Positions 1-8,381 of a DNA stretch of 64,000 nt are shown here, piece by piece. The number at the start of each line of letters is the position of its first letter. The first letter of the stretch is position 1. A model generated the notes under the pieces. That model was not told where the DNA came from, did not search any database, and saw only the letters and a list, made by a program, of their open reading frames with translations. Both the position numbers and the translations under genes were made by a program. The DNA is taken from contig JAWPMO010000001.1 in the NCBI GenBank assembly GCA_033344875.1, positions 4,489,595 through 4,553,594 on the forward strand. Reading direction: 5' to 3'. The DNA comes from Ilumatobacteraceae bacterium. GTDB taxonomy: Bacteria; Actinomycetota; Acidimicrobiia; Acidimicrobiales; Ilumatobacteraceae.

Positions 1-61
1 CGCGACGTCGAATCCTCCGATCGGCCACGGAGGTCGAGATCGATACTCACCGAGGTGGATC

Positions 62-1063
62 ATGAACATTTCCAAGGGGCTGCTGCACCGGAGTCGGCCG
101 GGTGCCGTCGACGGGCCGTCATCTTCGATGGGCGGCTCCGTGCCGCCGGCGCCCGAATCGCCCACCCGGCACGCCGGCGCGCGCTGGCCGACCGACGCCA
201 AGGTGCTCGTCGCGCTGTTGCTCGTCGCGACCGTCGTCGCGACGATCGCTGCGGCGATCGGGGCGAGGTCCGGCGACGACGACGCCGCGACCGTCCGGTC
301 GCTGCACGAGGAGGTCGCTTCGCTGACGGCCGCTCGCAACGAGGCCGACGCCGACGTTGCTGCGCTCGACGCCGAACTCGTGATCCTGCACCGCCAACTC
401 GACGAGGTCGAGGCCGCGAACGACGCACTCGACGCCGAGTCGGCCGACCTCGAGGCGCAGATCGCCGCGCTGACCGAGCAAGCGGCCGGGCTGGAGGCGC
501 AGATCGCGTCGGTGGCAGAGGAGCGCGATGCGGCTACCGCGAAGGTGGAGCAACTCGACGCCGCCCTGGTGACCGAACGCCAACGGACCACCGCTGCCGT
601 CGCGGAACGAGACGCGTTGGCGGCCCTGTTCCCGATGACGTTCGACTCGCCGTTCGGTCTCGATGCGGCCGTCGGGGTCTACGACGTGAGCGTCTCGCGT
701 GTCTACTGCGCCGGTCTCGCCACGTGCGCTACGACGCCGGCGCTCGCCGATCTCACGATCGCGAAGGCGTCGGGCGACAACGCCCGGTTCTCGATTCCGG
801 AGTTCGCGTCCGGCGACATGTTCTGGGCCGACGGTGCGTACCACGCCGTCGTCGACTCGACGACGGTGTTGCCCGGGTGTGACGGCGTCGCTCGCACCGG
901 ACGGGTGTGGATGACGATCTTCCCCGGGACGATCGAGGTCGAGCGCGATCGGGTTCCCCGCGCCGTCGCCCTGCAGGGCGTGATCAGCATCGAGGCGGCG
1001 CCGGTCGGGACCTGCTCCGGTGTGCTCGCCTTCTACAGCACCGAGTTCTCACCCCACGCCTGA
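62..1063 (+). CDS. Single-pass membrane protein with long coiled coil, function unknown
   Basis: I do not recognise a named family in this 333-residue protein. Residues 1-45 are a Pro/Arg-rich cytoplasmic stretch. Residues about 47-67 are a hydrophobic segment rich in Val, Leu and Ala and probably span the membrane. Residues about 75-190 are an Ala/Glu/Asp-rich heptad-like coiled coil. The last 140 residues form a globular, probably extracytoplasmic domain with four cysteines that could make disulfides. The ATG is preceded by GAGGTGG at a good distance, which supports this start. The gene stands alone: the next gene converges from the minus strand after 229 bases with no recognisable feature. 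A structural or scaffolding role is possible but is only a guess from shape. Confidence 0.75.
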   Translation: MNISKGLLHRSRPGAVDGPSSSMGGSVPPAPESPTRHAGARWPTDAKVLVALLLVATVVATIAAAIGARSGDDDAATVRSLHEEVASLTAARNEADADVAALDAELVILHRQLDEVEAANDALDAESADLEAQIAALTEQAAGLEAQIASVAEERDAATAKVEQLDAALVTERQRTTAAVAERDALAALFPMTFDSPFGLDAAVGVYDVSVSRVYCAGLATCATTPALADLTIAKASGDNARFSIPEFASGDMFWADGAYHAVVDSTTVLPGCDGVARTGRVWMTIFPGTIEVERDRVPRAVALQGVISIEAAPVGTCSGVLAFYSTEFSPHA

Positions 1064-1292
1064 AGGCTCGAACGGCACGCGAAGACTCTCTCCGGTCAGC
1101 TGGGTGTGAAGTCCGTTGCGGATCGCGTGAACTGATGTGAGGAGTCGGCAAAGCCGCTCAAGCGATGCCCGTCATCGTTCGATGAACGGAGTGAGCCGCA
1201 ACGAGCGGCCCACAACTCGAGAGACCGCCAACGAAGCGCCGCCGGAACCGCCTCCGCCGGCGCTTCGTCGCGTCGGTGCGTCGTCGCGTCGA

Positions 1293-2060
1293 CTACGGCG
1301 TCGGGCCGAGCGGCAACGTGGCCAGGTAGTCGTCGAGACCGAGCCGGGCGAACCCGCTGATGTGCAGCGCCGTGCGCGCCGAAGTGGTCGCCGGTGACCG
1401 GAGCGCATCGTCGAACGCCTCGCGCAGCTCGTCGACCAGCCGATCGCCGATCGACGCGCGTGCGGTCAGCGCCGGGGTGGGGATCCGGGGGCCCACTCCG
1501 ACCCGATGGAGGCCGCGGACCAGGCCGGGTTCCTCGGTCGAGATGAGCGAGAGACTCCAGGAATCGATCGACGCGAGGTCGGCCTCGCCCTTCGCCAGTG
1601 CCCGAAGGCTGTCGTGGTGCGCGGAGGTGAACGTGACCGTGCCCGGCCACGCCGCGCCGGGTCCGACGGTGGCGGCGCGCAGGCTGAGCCATCCGGACAG
1701 GCTGTCGGCGGAGTTCGCGACCGCGTGGGTGTCGGGGCTCACGAGCTCGGACAGCGGACGGTCGTCGGCGCTGAGCAGCACCGAGTGGTAGTGGCCGGGA
1801 CCCTCGGCGTCGGGCAGGTCGAGCGAGAACGCCCCGACCACGTGCATGTCGTTGCGGTGCAGGGCGGCGAACGGCCACCCGCAGACGTGGGTCACGATGC
1901 AGGCGTTGTCGTACCAGCGGGCGTGGACGTCGCCGGACCGGGTCAGCGACGGGGGTGTCCACGGTGCGCGTTCGTGCACCGCGGCCCAGATCTCGTCCCA
2001 GGCCCAGGCCACCGAGGCGAAGGGATACATCCCGAGTTCGACGTGGGGGAGACCGGTCAC
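1293..2060 (-). CDS. PhnD-like substrate-binding protein without signal peptide
   Basis: This is a periplasmic-binding-protein fold of the phosphate/phosphonate (PhnD) type. It opens with a short first strand ending in MYPFASVAWAWDEIW and has the family's mid-protein stretch in which residues are checked against a bound anion. It is 255 residues from the GTG chosen here, because every ATG nearby is out of frame. No signal peptide, lipobox or membrane segment is visible, so the protein should be cytoplasmic unless the start is wrong, and no permease or ATPase gene is next to it. It is the last gene of a minus-strand run that starts with the dimethylglycine dehydrogenase-like gene, 82 bases after the acetyltransferase. 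The ligand is unknown; a sensor or scavenging role is inference. Confidence 0.7.
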   Translation of the reverse strand: MTGLPHVELGMYPFASVAWAWDEIWAAVHERAPWTPPSLTRSGDVHARWYDNACIVTHVCGWPFAALHRNDMHVVGAFSLDLPDAEGPGHYHSVLLSADDRPLSELVSPDTHAVANSADSLSGWLSLRAATVGPGAAWPGTVTFTSAHHDSLRALAKGEADLASIDSWSLSLISTEEPGLVRGLHRVGVGPRIPTPALTARASIGDRLVDELREAFDDALRSPATTSARTALHISGFARLGLDDYLATLPLGPTP

Positions 2061-2142
2061 GCGTGCGGTTCCCGGGCGGTCGGCGTCATGCCCCGATCCT
2101 AGGGAAGCGAGTGGGTTGCGCCCGGCTCCGGCGACGCCACGG

Positions 2143-2628
2143 TCAGTCGGTTGCCGGAGCCATGTCGTACGTGATCCAGGTCGTGCGGGTGGCGAGTTGG
2201 TCGTACACGGCTCGGGCGCGGTAGTTGTCGTCGGCGGTCGTCCACCGGATGATCGGCCAGCCGCGTTCGTGGGCGAGTTGACGCATGGCGACGAACAAGG
2301 CATCGACCGCACCGTGACCACGGTGGTCCGGGTCGACGAACAGATCGTCGAGGTAGCCCGCGACCACGCCACGCAGCGGACGCACCCACTCACGGAGATG
2401 GGCGAGAGCCTGCGGTTCGCCGACCTCGTTGCCATCGATGTCGATCGGGGCGGCGACGAGGCACTCGAGCGACCGGACCTCGTGGATCCACGACCAGATC
2501 TGTCGCTGGTGCTCGTCGGACGTCGGTGTCTCGTAGAACTCGGCGTAGCCCCGGTAGAGCCGGGTCCACGCGCCGAACTCGTCGTCGCGGACCGGCCGCA
2601 CGAGCCATGTCGTCGCAGTGGTCGTCAT
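2143..2628 (-). CDS. GNAT family N-acetyltransferase
   Basis: This 161-residue protein has the length and fold order of a GNAT acetyltransferase, which moves an acetyl group from acetyl-CoA to an amine. The acetyl-CoA-binding motif A is visible as LDDLFVDPDHRGHGAVDALF at about residues 93-112, with the R/Q-x-x-G-x-G/A pattern. The C-terminal DDNYRARAVYDQL stretch is the usual motif B region. It starts 19 bases after etfA ends and is probably cotranscribed with the etfBA genes. The substrate cannot be read from the sequence. Confidence 0.88.
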   Translation of the reverse strand: MTTTATTWLVRPVRDDEFGAWTRLYRGYAEFYETPTSDEHQRQIWSWIHEVRSLECLVAAPIDIDGNEVGEPQALAHLREWVRPLRGVVAGYLDDLFVDPDHRGHGAVDALFVAMRQLAHERGWPIIRWTTADDNYRARAVYDQLATRTTWITYDMAPATD

Positions 2629-2647
2629 GCGCGAACGGTACCCCGGC

Positions 2648-3628
2648 TCAGCCGGCCCGGCGGCGACGGATCTCCTCGGTGATCGCCGGAATCATCTCGT
2701 GGAGGTCGGCGATCACCGCGTAGCCCGCCTTGGTGACCATGTTCGCCTGCGGGTCGGTGTTGACGGCGATGATGTGCTTGCTCGCCATCGCCCCGACCCA
2801 GTGCTGGATCGCCCCGGAGATGCCGCACGCGAAGTAGACGTCGGGAGCGATGCGGGTGCCGGTCTGACCGACCTGATCGGTGTGGTTGCGCCACCCGTTG
2901 TTGGTGACCGCCCGCGAGCAGCCCACGATGCCACCGAGTTCGTCGGCCAGTTCCTGGAGCGCAGCGAAACCGTCGGCCGAACCGACACCACGACCGCCGC
3001 CGACGACGACCGGTGCGGTCGCGAGCGTCACGCCGGCCTCGCGTTCGACTCGGGCCACGATCCGGGTTCGTGCGACGGACGGATCGAGCGTGACCGTCAG
3101 CGTCGAGAGGGCTGCGGCGCTCGGGGTCTCGGCAGGCGATGCATCGGTCGAATGGTGGGCGACCGAGGCGAGGTGGACGTCGGCGGTGACCGTCGCCGAC
3201 TCCAGCAGCGAGCCGCCCCAGCGGACGCGGGTCACCTCGAAGGTCTCGCCGCGCCGGAACTCGGTGACGTTCGCGCAGAACGGTGCGTCGAGCCGCGCCG
3301 CCGCCTGTGCCATGAACTCGTTGCCGCGATCGGTGCCCGTGGCGAGCACCACCGATGGCCCGAGCGCCACGACGGCCTGGGCGATGACCTCGCCCCACGC
3401 CTCGGGGCCGTAGTCGTCGAGCAGTTCGTGGTGCACCCGATGGACGACGGCTGCGCCGTACGCGCCGAGTTCGGCGGCGATGTCATCGGCCGCGGCGCCG
3501 ATCGTCAACGCCTCGACGTCGACGCCGGTCTGCCCGGCCAGCGTTCGGGCGGCGGTCATCGCCTCGAGCGTCGCGGGTGCCGGCGATCCGCGGTCGTGTT
3601 CGACGACGACGAGGACGGATCCCATCAC
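2648..3628 (-). CDS. etfA: Electron transfer flavoprotein alpha subunit
   Basis: EtfA carries the FAD of the soluble heterodimer that takes electrons from flavin dehydrogenases and passes them to ETF:quinone oxidoreductase. The 326-residue length is typical. The N-terminal domain has the ETF fold. The C-terminal FAD domain carries the family signature: GQTGTRIAPDVYFACGISGA around residues 258-277, then QHWVGAMASKHIIAVNTDP. The first ATG overlaps the last codon of etfB by four bases, and a second ATG follows at once, so translational coupling is likely. The dimethylglycine dehydrogenase-like flavoprotein upstream in the same run is the obvious partner, since enzymes of that family use ETF as electron acceptor. 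Confidence 0.95.
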   Translation of the reverse strand: MMGSVLVVVEHDRGSPAPATLEAMTAARTLAGQTGVDVEALTIGAAADDIAAELGAYGAAVVHRVHHELLDDYGPEAWGEVIAQAVVALGPSVVLATGTDRGNEFMAQAAARLDAPFCANVTEFRRGETFEVTRVRWGGSLLESATVTADVHLASVAHHSTDASPAETPSAAALSTLTVTLDPSVARTRIVARVEREAGVTLATAPVVVGGGRGVGSADGFAALQELADELGGIVGCSRAVTNNGWRNHTDQVGQTGTRIAPDVYFACGISGAIQHWVGAMASKHIIAVNTDPQANMVTKAGYAVIADLHEMIPAITEEIRRRRAG

Positions 3629-4389
3629 AGCACGCCGATCTCTTCGAGCACGTCGACGACGGCGGGAGCGGCGTCGGGTCCGTGACCGAGCACCACGGTC
3701 TGCGACACCCGTTCGGGCGGCGATTGCAGTCGGTCCGTGACGAGTCCGCCGGGTTCACCGGTCGGCTCGATGGTGGCGACCTCCGCCTTTTTCGACGCCA
3801 GGCGGCCGCGCATCGTGGGGTAGCGCGGCAGGTTGAGACCCTCCTTGACCCCCACCACCGCCGGGAGCGGGAGTTCGTACGCCTCGCGGCCGGCGTCGGC
3901 CTCCCGCTCGACGTGAGCGACGCCGTCGGCGACCGTCAGGCCCTTGGCGCCGTTGACCATGGGGCGACCGAGGGCGTGGGCGACGCGGATGCCGACCTGG
4001 AAGCCGCCCGAATCGGCCGACTCGTTGCCGAACAGGAGCAGGTCGAACGGACCGTCCGCGGCTTCGAGTTCGCCGACAGCGGCAGTGATCGCCCGTGCGG
4101 TACGCTGCGGATCCCAGTCGTCATCGGTGATCGGCAGGACCACGCCGCGCTGCATGCCGACGCTCACGGCGTACCGAACCTGTTCCTCGGCCTCGACGGG
4201 CCCGAGGGTCAACACGGTCGCCTCGCCACCGTGCTGTTCGACCAGCTGGGCGCCGGCCTCGACCGCACACTCCTCGTGGGGGCTCATCGTGAACCCGAGG
4301 TTGGCCGTGTCGACGTGCCGGCCGTCAGCGGTGACGTTGATCTTGGCCCCCGGCGCGGGCACCCGCTTCACGCAGACCAGCACCCTCAC
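3625..4389 (-). CDS. etfB: Electron transfer flavoprotein beta subunit
   Basis: EtfB forms the other half of the ETF dimer and holds AMP. At 254 residues it matches the family. The N-terminus MRVLVCVKRVPAPGAKINV and the central LLFGNESADSGGFQVG segment (around residues 118-133) are characteristic. The recognition-loop region PAVVGVKEGLNLPRYPTMRG around 183-202 is the part that docks to partner dehydrogenases. It starts with GTG and overlaps etfA by four bases. A 91-base gap with a strong hairpin separates it from the flavoprotein gene upstream, so expression could be partly uncoupled from that gene. Confidence 0.95.
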   Translation of the reverse strand: MRVLVCVKRVPAPGAKINVTADGRHVDTANLGFTMSPHEECAVEAGAQLVEQHGGEATVLTLGPVEAEEQVRYAVSVGMQRGVVLPITDDDWDPQRTARAITAAVGELEAADGPFDLLLFGNESADSGGFQVGIRVAHALGRPMVNGAKGLTVADGVAHVEREADAGREAYELPLPAVVGVKEGLNLPRYPTMRGRLASKKAEVATIEPTGEPGGLVTDRLQSPPERVSQTVVLGHGPDAAPAVVDVLEEIGVL

Positions 4390-4412
4390 GACGCACTCCC
4401 CGGCCGTACGAG

Positions 4413-4443
4413 CGAACGGAGCGAACCCGGTTCGCTCCGTTCG
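4413..4443. terminator. 15-bp perfect inverted repeat between flavoprotein gene and etfB
   Basis: Bases 4413-4427 and 4429-4443 are exact reverse complements around a single central C. The hairpin lies in the 91-base gap between the stop of the dehydrogenase-like gene (4481) and the GTG of etfB (4389). It has no T-run after it on the minus strand. It could be an attenuator, an mRNA-processing hairpin that sets different levels for the two products, or a weak terminator. Confidence 0.6.
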
Positions 4444-4480
4444 GGCTCGCCAGGTGGCGGACGGTGTCCGGCGTCGACGG

Positions 4481-7015
4481 TCACGGCTTGAGCCTCGTGT
4501 TGTCGGGGTCGAAGGGGCCGTCGGTGCCGACGACCTTCACCGGGAACAGTTCGTTCATGTACATCACCTGGAGATCGGTACCGGGGGCGGCGAACGCGGC
4601 CGGGAGGTACGCCATCAGCAGGTGTTTGCCGACCGACGGGCCGAAGCCGGCCGAGGTGACCCGGGCGACCCGGCCGTGCGAGTCGAAGATGACGTTGCCG
4701 TCGAGATCGCAGATCGGTTCGTTGCCGCCCTGCATCCAGCGGGTGCGACCCTGCGCATCGGTCTGGTCCTCGACGGTGAGCGAGCACATGTGGACCTCGG
4801 GCTCGCCACGCTCGCGGGCGGCCAGGTAGGCCTCTTTCCCGATGAAGTCCGCTGCCTTGACCTTGGGGCGAGCGAGGCCGGCCTCGAGCGGGTTGTATTC
4901 GCTCTCGAGTTCGGCGCCCTGCAGGCGATACCCCTTCTCGAGGCGGCCCGAGGTTCCGTACACGCCGCCTCCCGTCGGGCGGATGCCGTGCTCGGCCCCT
5001 GCCGCCATGAGCGCGTCCCACAGCTTCGGCGCGTCGTCCCAGTCGACGTAGATCTCCCAGCCGGTGTCGCCGACGTACGAGATCCGGAACAGCGCTGCGT
5101 CGATCGTCTCGTCGCCGCACGCGATCCGGACCTTGACGATCGATCCGTACGGCGAACCGTCGTGGCTCAGGTCGGCGTCGGTCAACCGGCCGAGCACCGC
5201 CGGCGCCTTCGGGCCCCACAGCCCGAGGGTCGAGAACTCGAGCGTCTTGTCGGTCACGGTGACCGATCCGTCCTTCGGCATGTGCTTACGGATCCAGTGC
5301 AGGTCGCGACCGCCGTCGAACACGCCGGTGACGACGTTGACCGTGTCGTCGGCGACCCGCTGCATCGTGAGGTCGGAATGGAAACCGCCGTCGGGCGTCA
5401 GCCACGGGGTGTACGTCGCGCGCCCGACCGGTCCGATCTTGTTGACCGAGAGGTAGTCGGCGAACTCGACGGCACCCGGGCCGGTGAGCTGGAAGATCTG
5501 GAACGCGGACAGGTCGACGAGGCCACAGTTGGAACGCATGTTGAGGTGTTCGCCGACGGTGATCGGGCTCCACCAGCGGTTGTCCCACTCGACCTCGCGC
5601 TGGGCGACGTCGTAGCGCTCGATCAGGTCGGCGTTGCTCTCGTACCACTGCGGCCGCTCCCAGGTGCGGGCCTGGAAGAAGAACGCGCCGAGCGCCTCCT
5701 GGCGGGAGAACAGCGGCGACACCTGGAGGTTGCGTCGTCCCTCCCACTGCTCGGCCGGATGCACGATGCCGTACGTCTTGTTGAAGTGCTCTTCGGCGCG
5801 GGCCCAGATGTGTTCGTCGTTGCGTTCCTGGTCGTAGAAGCGGGCGATGTCGGCACCGTGGGCGTCGATCACGCGCGGGTAGCCGTACGTCATCCATTCA
5901 GCGACGACCTGTGCCATACCGGGGCCCTCCTTCACCCAGACCGCAGCTGCCGACCACAGGTTGCGCACCTCGGCGGTCTCGCCGAGGCATGGCATCGCAT
6001 CGGGGGTGAGGGACAGCAGACCGTTGATCGCGTACTTGATCTCGGCGTCGCCGAGCATGTCCATCAACTCGATCGCCTGCTCCATCTGGTCGTCGAAGTC
6101 GTCTTGGGTGAACGGCATCTCGGTGGGGGAGAGTGCGGCTTCCTCGTTGGAGGGGATGTCGTCTGGGTGGTGGAGGATCGGGCGGTGGGCGTAGGAGCCG
6201 ACCTCCATCGACCCGGCAGACTGCCGCTCGTAACAGAACGTGTCCATGTCGCGGACGATCGGGTACCCGATCTCGCTGTTGGTCTCGACGAGCACGTCCA
6301 TCGGGCCGACGTCGGCCATCTGGTGCACGGCGGGGACCAGCGGGATCGTGGCGCCGGCCATGTTGGCGATCCGGTTCGACCACACGCCGCAGGCGATCAC
6401 GACGTACTCGGCCTCGATCCGTCCCCTGTCGGTGACGACCGCCGTGACCTTCCTGAGCCCCGTCCCGGGTTCGTCGTCGGTCTCGACGTCGAGCACCTCG
6501 GTGTTGGCGAACACCTGCATGCCCGTTCGTTCGATCGCCTCGTTGCGGAACAGGGTGCCCGTGTCGAGTGAATCGACCACCGACACGCTCGGGCAGTAGA
6601 ACCCCCCGAGGATCACGTCGTCGTTGATGAACGGCACGAGCTCTTTGACCTCGGCGGGGGTGAGCAACTCGGCGTCGACCCCCCAGGCCGCGGCCGACGT
6701 CATCCGCCGCTGGAACTCGTCCATGCGCTCCTGGCTGCGGGCGACCTCGATGCCGCCGCAGTCGACCGATCGTTCGGCGGCGCGGTACTGATCGGCCGAC
6801 TGCACGCCGAGTAACGCCATCTCCTTGTTGTGGTCGACCGGGAAGATGAAGTTCGACGCATGACCGGTGGAACCACCGGGGTTGGGCAGTGGGCCCTTGT
6901 CGAGCAGCACCAGATCGGTCCAGCCGAGGCGGGCGAGATGCCCGGCCAGGCAGTTGCCGACGATGCCGGCACCGATGATGACGCATCGCGCCGTCGATGG
7001 AACGGTGTCGCTCAC
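4481..7015 (-). CDS. Dimethylglycine/sarcosine dehydrogenase-like flavoprotein (DAO-GcvT fusion)
   Basis: This 844-residue enzyme has the two-part layout of dimethylglycine oxidase/dehydrogenase and sarcosine dehydrogenase: an N-terminal FAD amine-oxidoreductase domain and a C-terminal GcvT-like folate domain. The dinucleotide motif GAGIVGNCLAGHLA is at residues 15-28. GSTGHASNFIFP follows near residue 48; in the family the His of this GST-x-HA motif (His52 here) holds FAD covalently. The C-terminal half, from about residue 420, contains the GcvT features and ends with the FDPDNTRLKP tail. The reaction would be oxidative N-demethylation with transfer of the one-carbon unit to tetrahydrofolate. 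The GTG at 7015 is chosen because the Rossmann strand starts ten residues later; an ATG at 7057 would add 14 residues. etfB/etfA lie downstream and a GntR regulator is divergent upstream. The exact methylated substrate is not fixed by sequence. Confidence 0.88.
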   Translation of the reverse strand: MSDTVPSTARCVIIGAGIVGNCLAGHLARLGWTDLVLLDKGPLPNPGGSTGHASNFIFPVDHNKEMALLGVQSADQYRAAERSVDCGGIEVARSQERMDEFQRRMTSAAAWGVDAELLTPAEVKELVPFINDDVILGGFYCPSVSVVDSLDTGTLFRNEAIERTGMQVFANTEVLDVETDDEPGTGLRKVTAVVTDRGRIEAEYVVIACGVWSNRIANMAGATIPLVPAVHQMADVGPMDVLVETNSEIGYPIVRDMDTFCYERQSAGSMEVGSYAHRPILHHPDDIPSNEEAALSPTEMPFTQDDFDDQMEQAIELMDMLGDAEIKYAINGLLSLTPDAMPCLGETAEVRNLWSAAAVWVKEGPGMAQVVAEWMTYGYPRVIDAHGADIARFYDQERNDEHIWARAEEHFNKTYGIVHPAEQWEGRRNLQVSPLFSRQEALGAFFFQARTWERPQWYESNADLIERYDVAQREVEWDNRWWSPITVGEHLNMRSNCGLVDLSAFQIFQLTGPGAVEFADYLSVNKIGPVGRATYTPWLTPDGGFHSDLTMQRVADDTVNVVTGVFDGGRDLHWIRKHMPKDGSVTVTDKTLEFSTLGLWGPKAPAVLGRLTDADLSHDGSPYGSIVKVRIACGDETIDAALFRISYVGDTGWEIYVDWDDAPKLWDALMAAGAEHGIRPTGGGVYGTSGRLEKGYRLQGAELESEYNPLEAGLARPKVKAADFIGKEAYLAARERGEPEVHMCSLTVEDQTDAQGRTRWMQGGNEPICDLDGNVIFDSHGRVARVTSAGFGPSVGKHLLMAYLPAAFAAPGTDLQVMYMNELFPVKVVGTDGPFDPDNTRLKP

Positions 7016-7067
7016 GTGAGACCCCCGAGACTCGATCACGGGTTGTGTCAGGCACAACTCGTGATGG

Positions 7068-7748
7068 TTGATATATCATGAATGTATCACGACCGAATCG
7101 CTGAGTACACAGGCCTATGAACGCGTGCGCCGGATGATCGTCCGGCTCGACCTCGCGCCCGGAGCAGTGCTGCACGAGCACGAACTGCAGGCCGCGCTCG
7201 GTATCGGTCGGACCCCGATCCGTGAGGCCTTGCAGCGGCTCGCCCGCGACCAGTTCGTCACCGTGCTGCCGAGGCGCGGGATGTTCGTGTCGTCGATCGA
7301 CGTCGACGACCTGTCGACGCTGTACGAGACGCGAGCCGTCATGGAGCCCTACGCCGCCCGACTCGCCTGTCGCCGTGGCACCGCCGAGCACTGGTCGGAG
7401 ATGAGCGACCTGATCGAACAATCGCTCCGGCCAGGCGTCGCACCCGACGAACTCCTGGCCGTCGACCGACGTTGCCACGAGATCATCTGGGCGGCCGCCG
7501 GGAACCGGTTCCTCACCGACACGCTCGACAACCTGTACGCCCACAGCGATCGTGTGTGGCACATGTACCTGGCCGAGGTGGCCGACACCCGGCACGCGGT
7601 CGACGAGCACATCGGGATCCTCGAACTCCTGCGCGCCGGTGATGCCGATGCCGGCGCACGCGCGGTCGAAGCGCACGTGCGCTCGTTCGACCAGCAGGTG
7701 CGTGACGCCGTCACGAGTCGCCTGGCCTCGCCCCTCGCCGGCGCCTGA
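7068..7748 (+). CDS. GntR family regulator, FCD (FadR) subfamily
   Basis: This is a transcription factor of 226 residues. The winged helix is at about residues 12-75, with the GntR signature LQAALGIGRTPIREALQRLA. An all-helical FCD ligand-binding domain occupies about 85-215, with the Asp/His metal-ligand pattern (CHEIIWAAAGN and later DEHIGILELL). The reading frame opens at a TTG at 7068; no better in-frame start precedes the HTH and no clear ribosome site is visible, so the start is uncertain. It is divergent from the dimethylglycine dehydrogenase-like operon across a palindrome and is therefore its likely local repressor. The inducer may be an amino or carboxylic acid. Confidence 0.9.
   Translation: MIYHECITTESLSTQAYERVRRMIVRLDLAPGAVLHEHELQAALGIGRTPIREALQRLARDQFVTVLPRRGMFVSSIDVDDLSTLYETRAVMEPYAARLACRRGTAEHWSEMSDLIEQSLRPGVAPDELLAVDRRCHEIIWAAAGNRFLTDTLDNLYAHSDRVWHMYLAEVADTRHAVDEHIGILELLRAGDADAGARAVEAHVRSFDQQVRDAVTSRLASPLAGA
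7069..7089. promoter_or_regulatory. Candidate GntR operator between flavoprotein operon and its regulator
   Basis: The perfect 10-bp palindrome TGATATATCA (7069-7078) is followed directly by the related element TGAATGTATCA (7079-7089). This is an AT-rich island in GC-rich DNA, placed between the divergent flavoprotein gene and the FCD-type GntR gene and overlapping the regulator's start. FadR-subfamily repressors usually bind short AT-centred palindromes, so this is probably an autoregulatory and operon operator. That reading is inference. Confidence 0.55.
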
Positions 7749-7754
7749 GGCGGC

Positions 7755-8312
7755 TCACCGTCGTGGCCGGCGCGCCCGCAGCGGCGACCGACGGACGATC
7801 GTGATGATGCACGTGTCGATGCGCGGCCGCGGGCGGAACGCCGACCGTGGCAGCGGCGTGACCGTCGACACCGCCCACCGACCCTCGGGACGGTCGAGCC
7901 GTCGTCGCCACACCGAGGCGACCGAACGGGGCACGACCAGATCGGCGCGCTCGAGTCGGCTGCCGGGCGACGTGAGCCGCACGAGGATCGCGGAGATGCC
8001 GTCGAACGGCGGATTTGCGACCACGCCGAACGGGCGGGTCGGCAGGCGGAGATCCCGGACGTCGGCGCGGACCACCTTGACGTTCGATCCCGTGCAGGTC
8101 CGGCGGAGCAGTTCCGCCCGGTCCGGATGGAGTTCGAACGCGATCACACGAGCTCCGGTGGCAGCGAGCCGGTGGGTGATCACACCGTCGCCCGCACCCA
8201 GATCGAGCACGATGTCCCCCGGTCCGACGGCGCTCCGCTCGACCAGGGTCTGGGCGACGTGGTCAGCGAGCCGGTGCCAACCCCACGACCGTCGCAGCGG
8301 ACGGCCGGACAC
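7755..8312 (-). CDS. erm: Short Erm-type 23S rRNA adenine methyltransferase
   Basis: An S-adenosylmethionine methyltransferase of the KsgA/Erm family. It opens with RRSWGWHRL, has the SAM motif LDLGAGDGVITHRLA at about residues 36-50, the acidic FELHPDR strand end, and the catalytic NPPF at about residues 104-107. At 185 residues it lacks the C-terminal helical domain of ordinary Erm enzymes (about 245 or more residues). It resembles the short mycobacterial Erm(37) in both length and N-terminal WGWHRL. Erm enzymes methylate the adenine at A2058 or its neighbours of 23S rRNA and give macrolide-lincosamide-streptogramin resistance. The gene starts with GTG and converges with the GntR gene after six bases. 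Confidence 0.85.
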   Translation of the reverse strand: MSGRPLRRSWGWHRLADHVAQTLVERSAVGPGDIVLDLGAGDGVITHRLAATGARVIAFELHPDRAELLRRTCTGSNVKVVRADVRDLRLPTRPFGVVANPPFDGISAILVRLTSPGSRLERADLVVPRSVASVWRRRLDRPEGRWAVSTVTPLPRSAFRPRPRIDTCIITIVRRSPLRARRPRR

Positions 8313-8381
8313 GGCGGAACACGATCATGATCGACATGTCGACCATCGTCGCGTGGTCGAGGAGGCGCCGGCGGGTGGGTT

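Noticed and set aside
1-40. tRNA-like 3' end (GTCGAATCCTCCGATCGGCCAC) at the left edge
   Set aside because: The five bases before the putative T-loop do not pair with those after it, and no acceptor or anticodon arm is available inside the window.
3944-6571. Very long open frame on the plus strand opposite the flavoprotein and etfB genes
   Set aside because: It is the antisense shadow of well-recognised genes in GC-rich DNA; its translation has no family-like motif and is rich in Arg, Gly and Pro.
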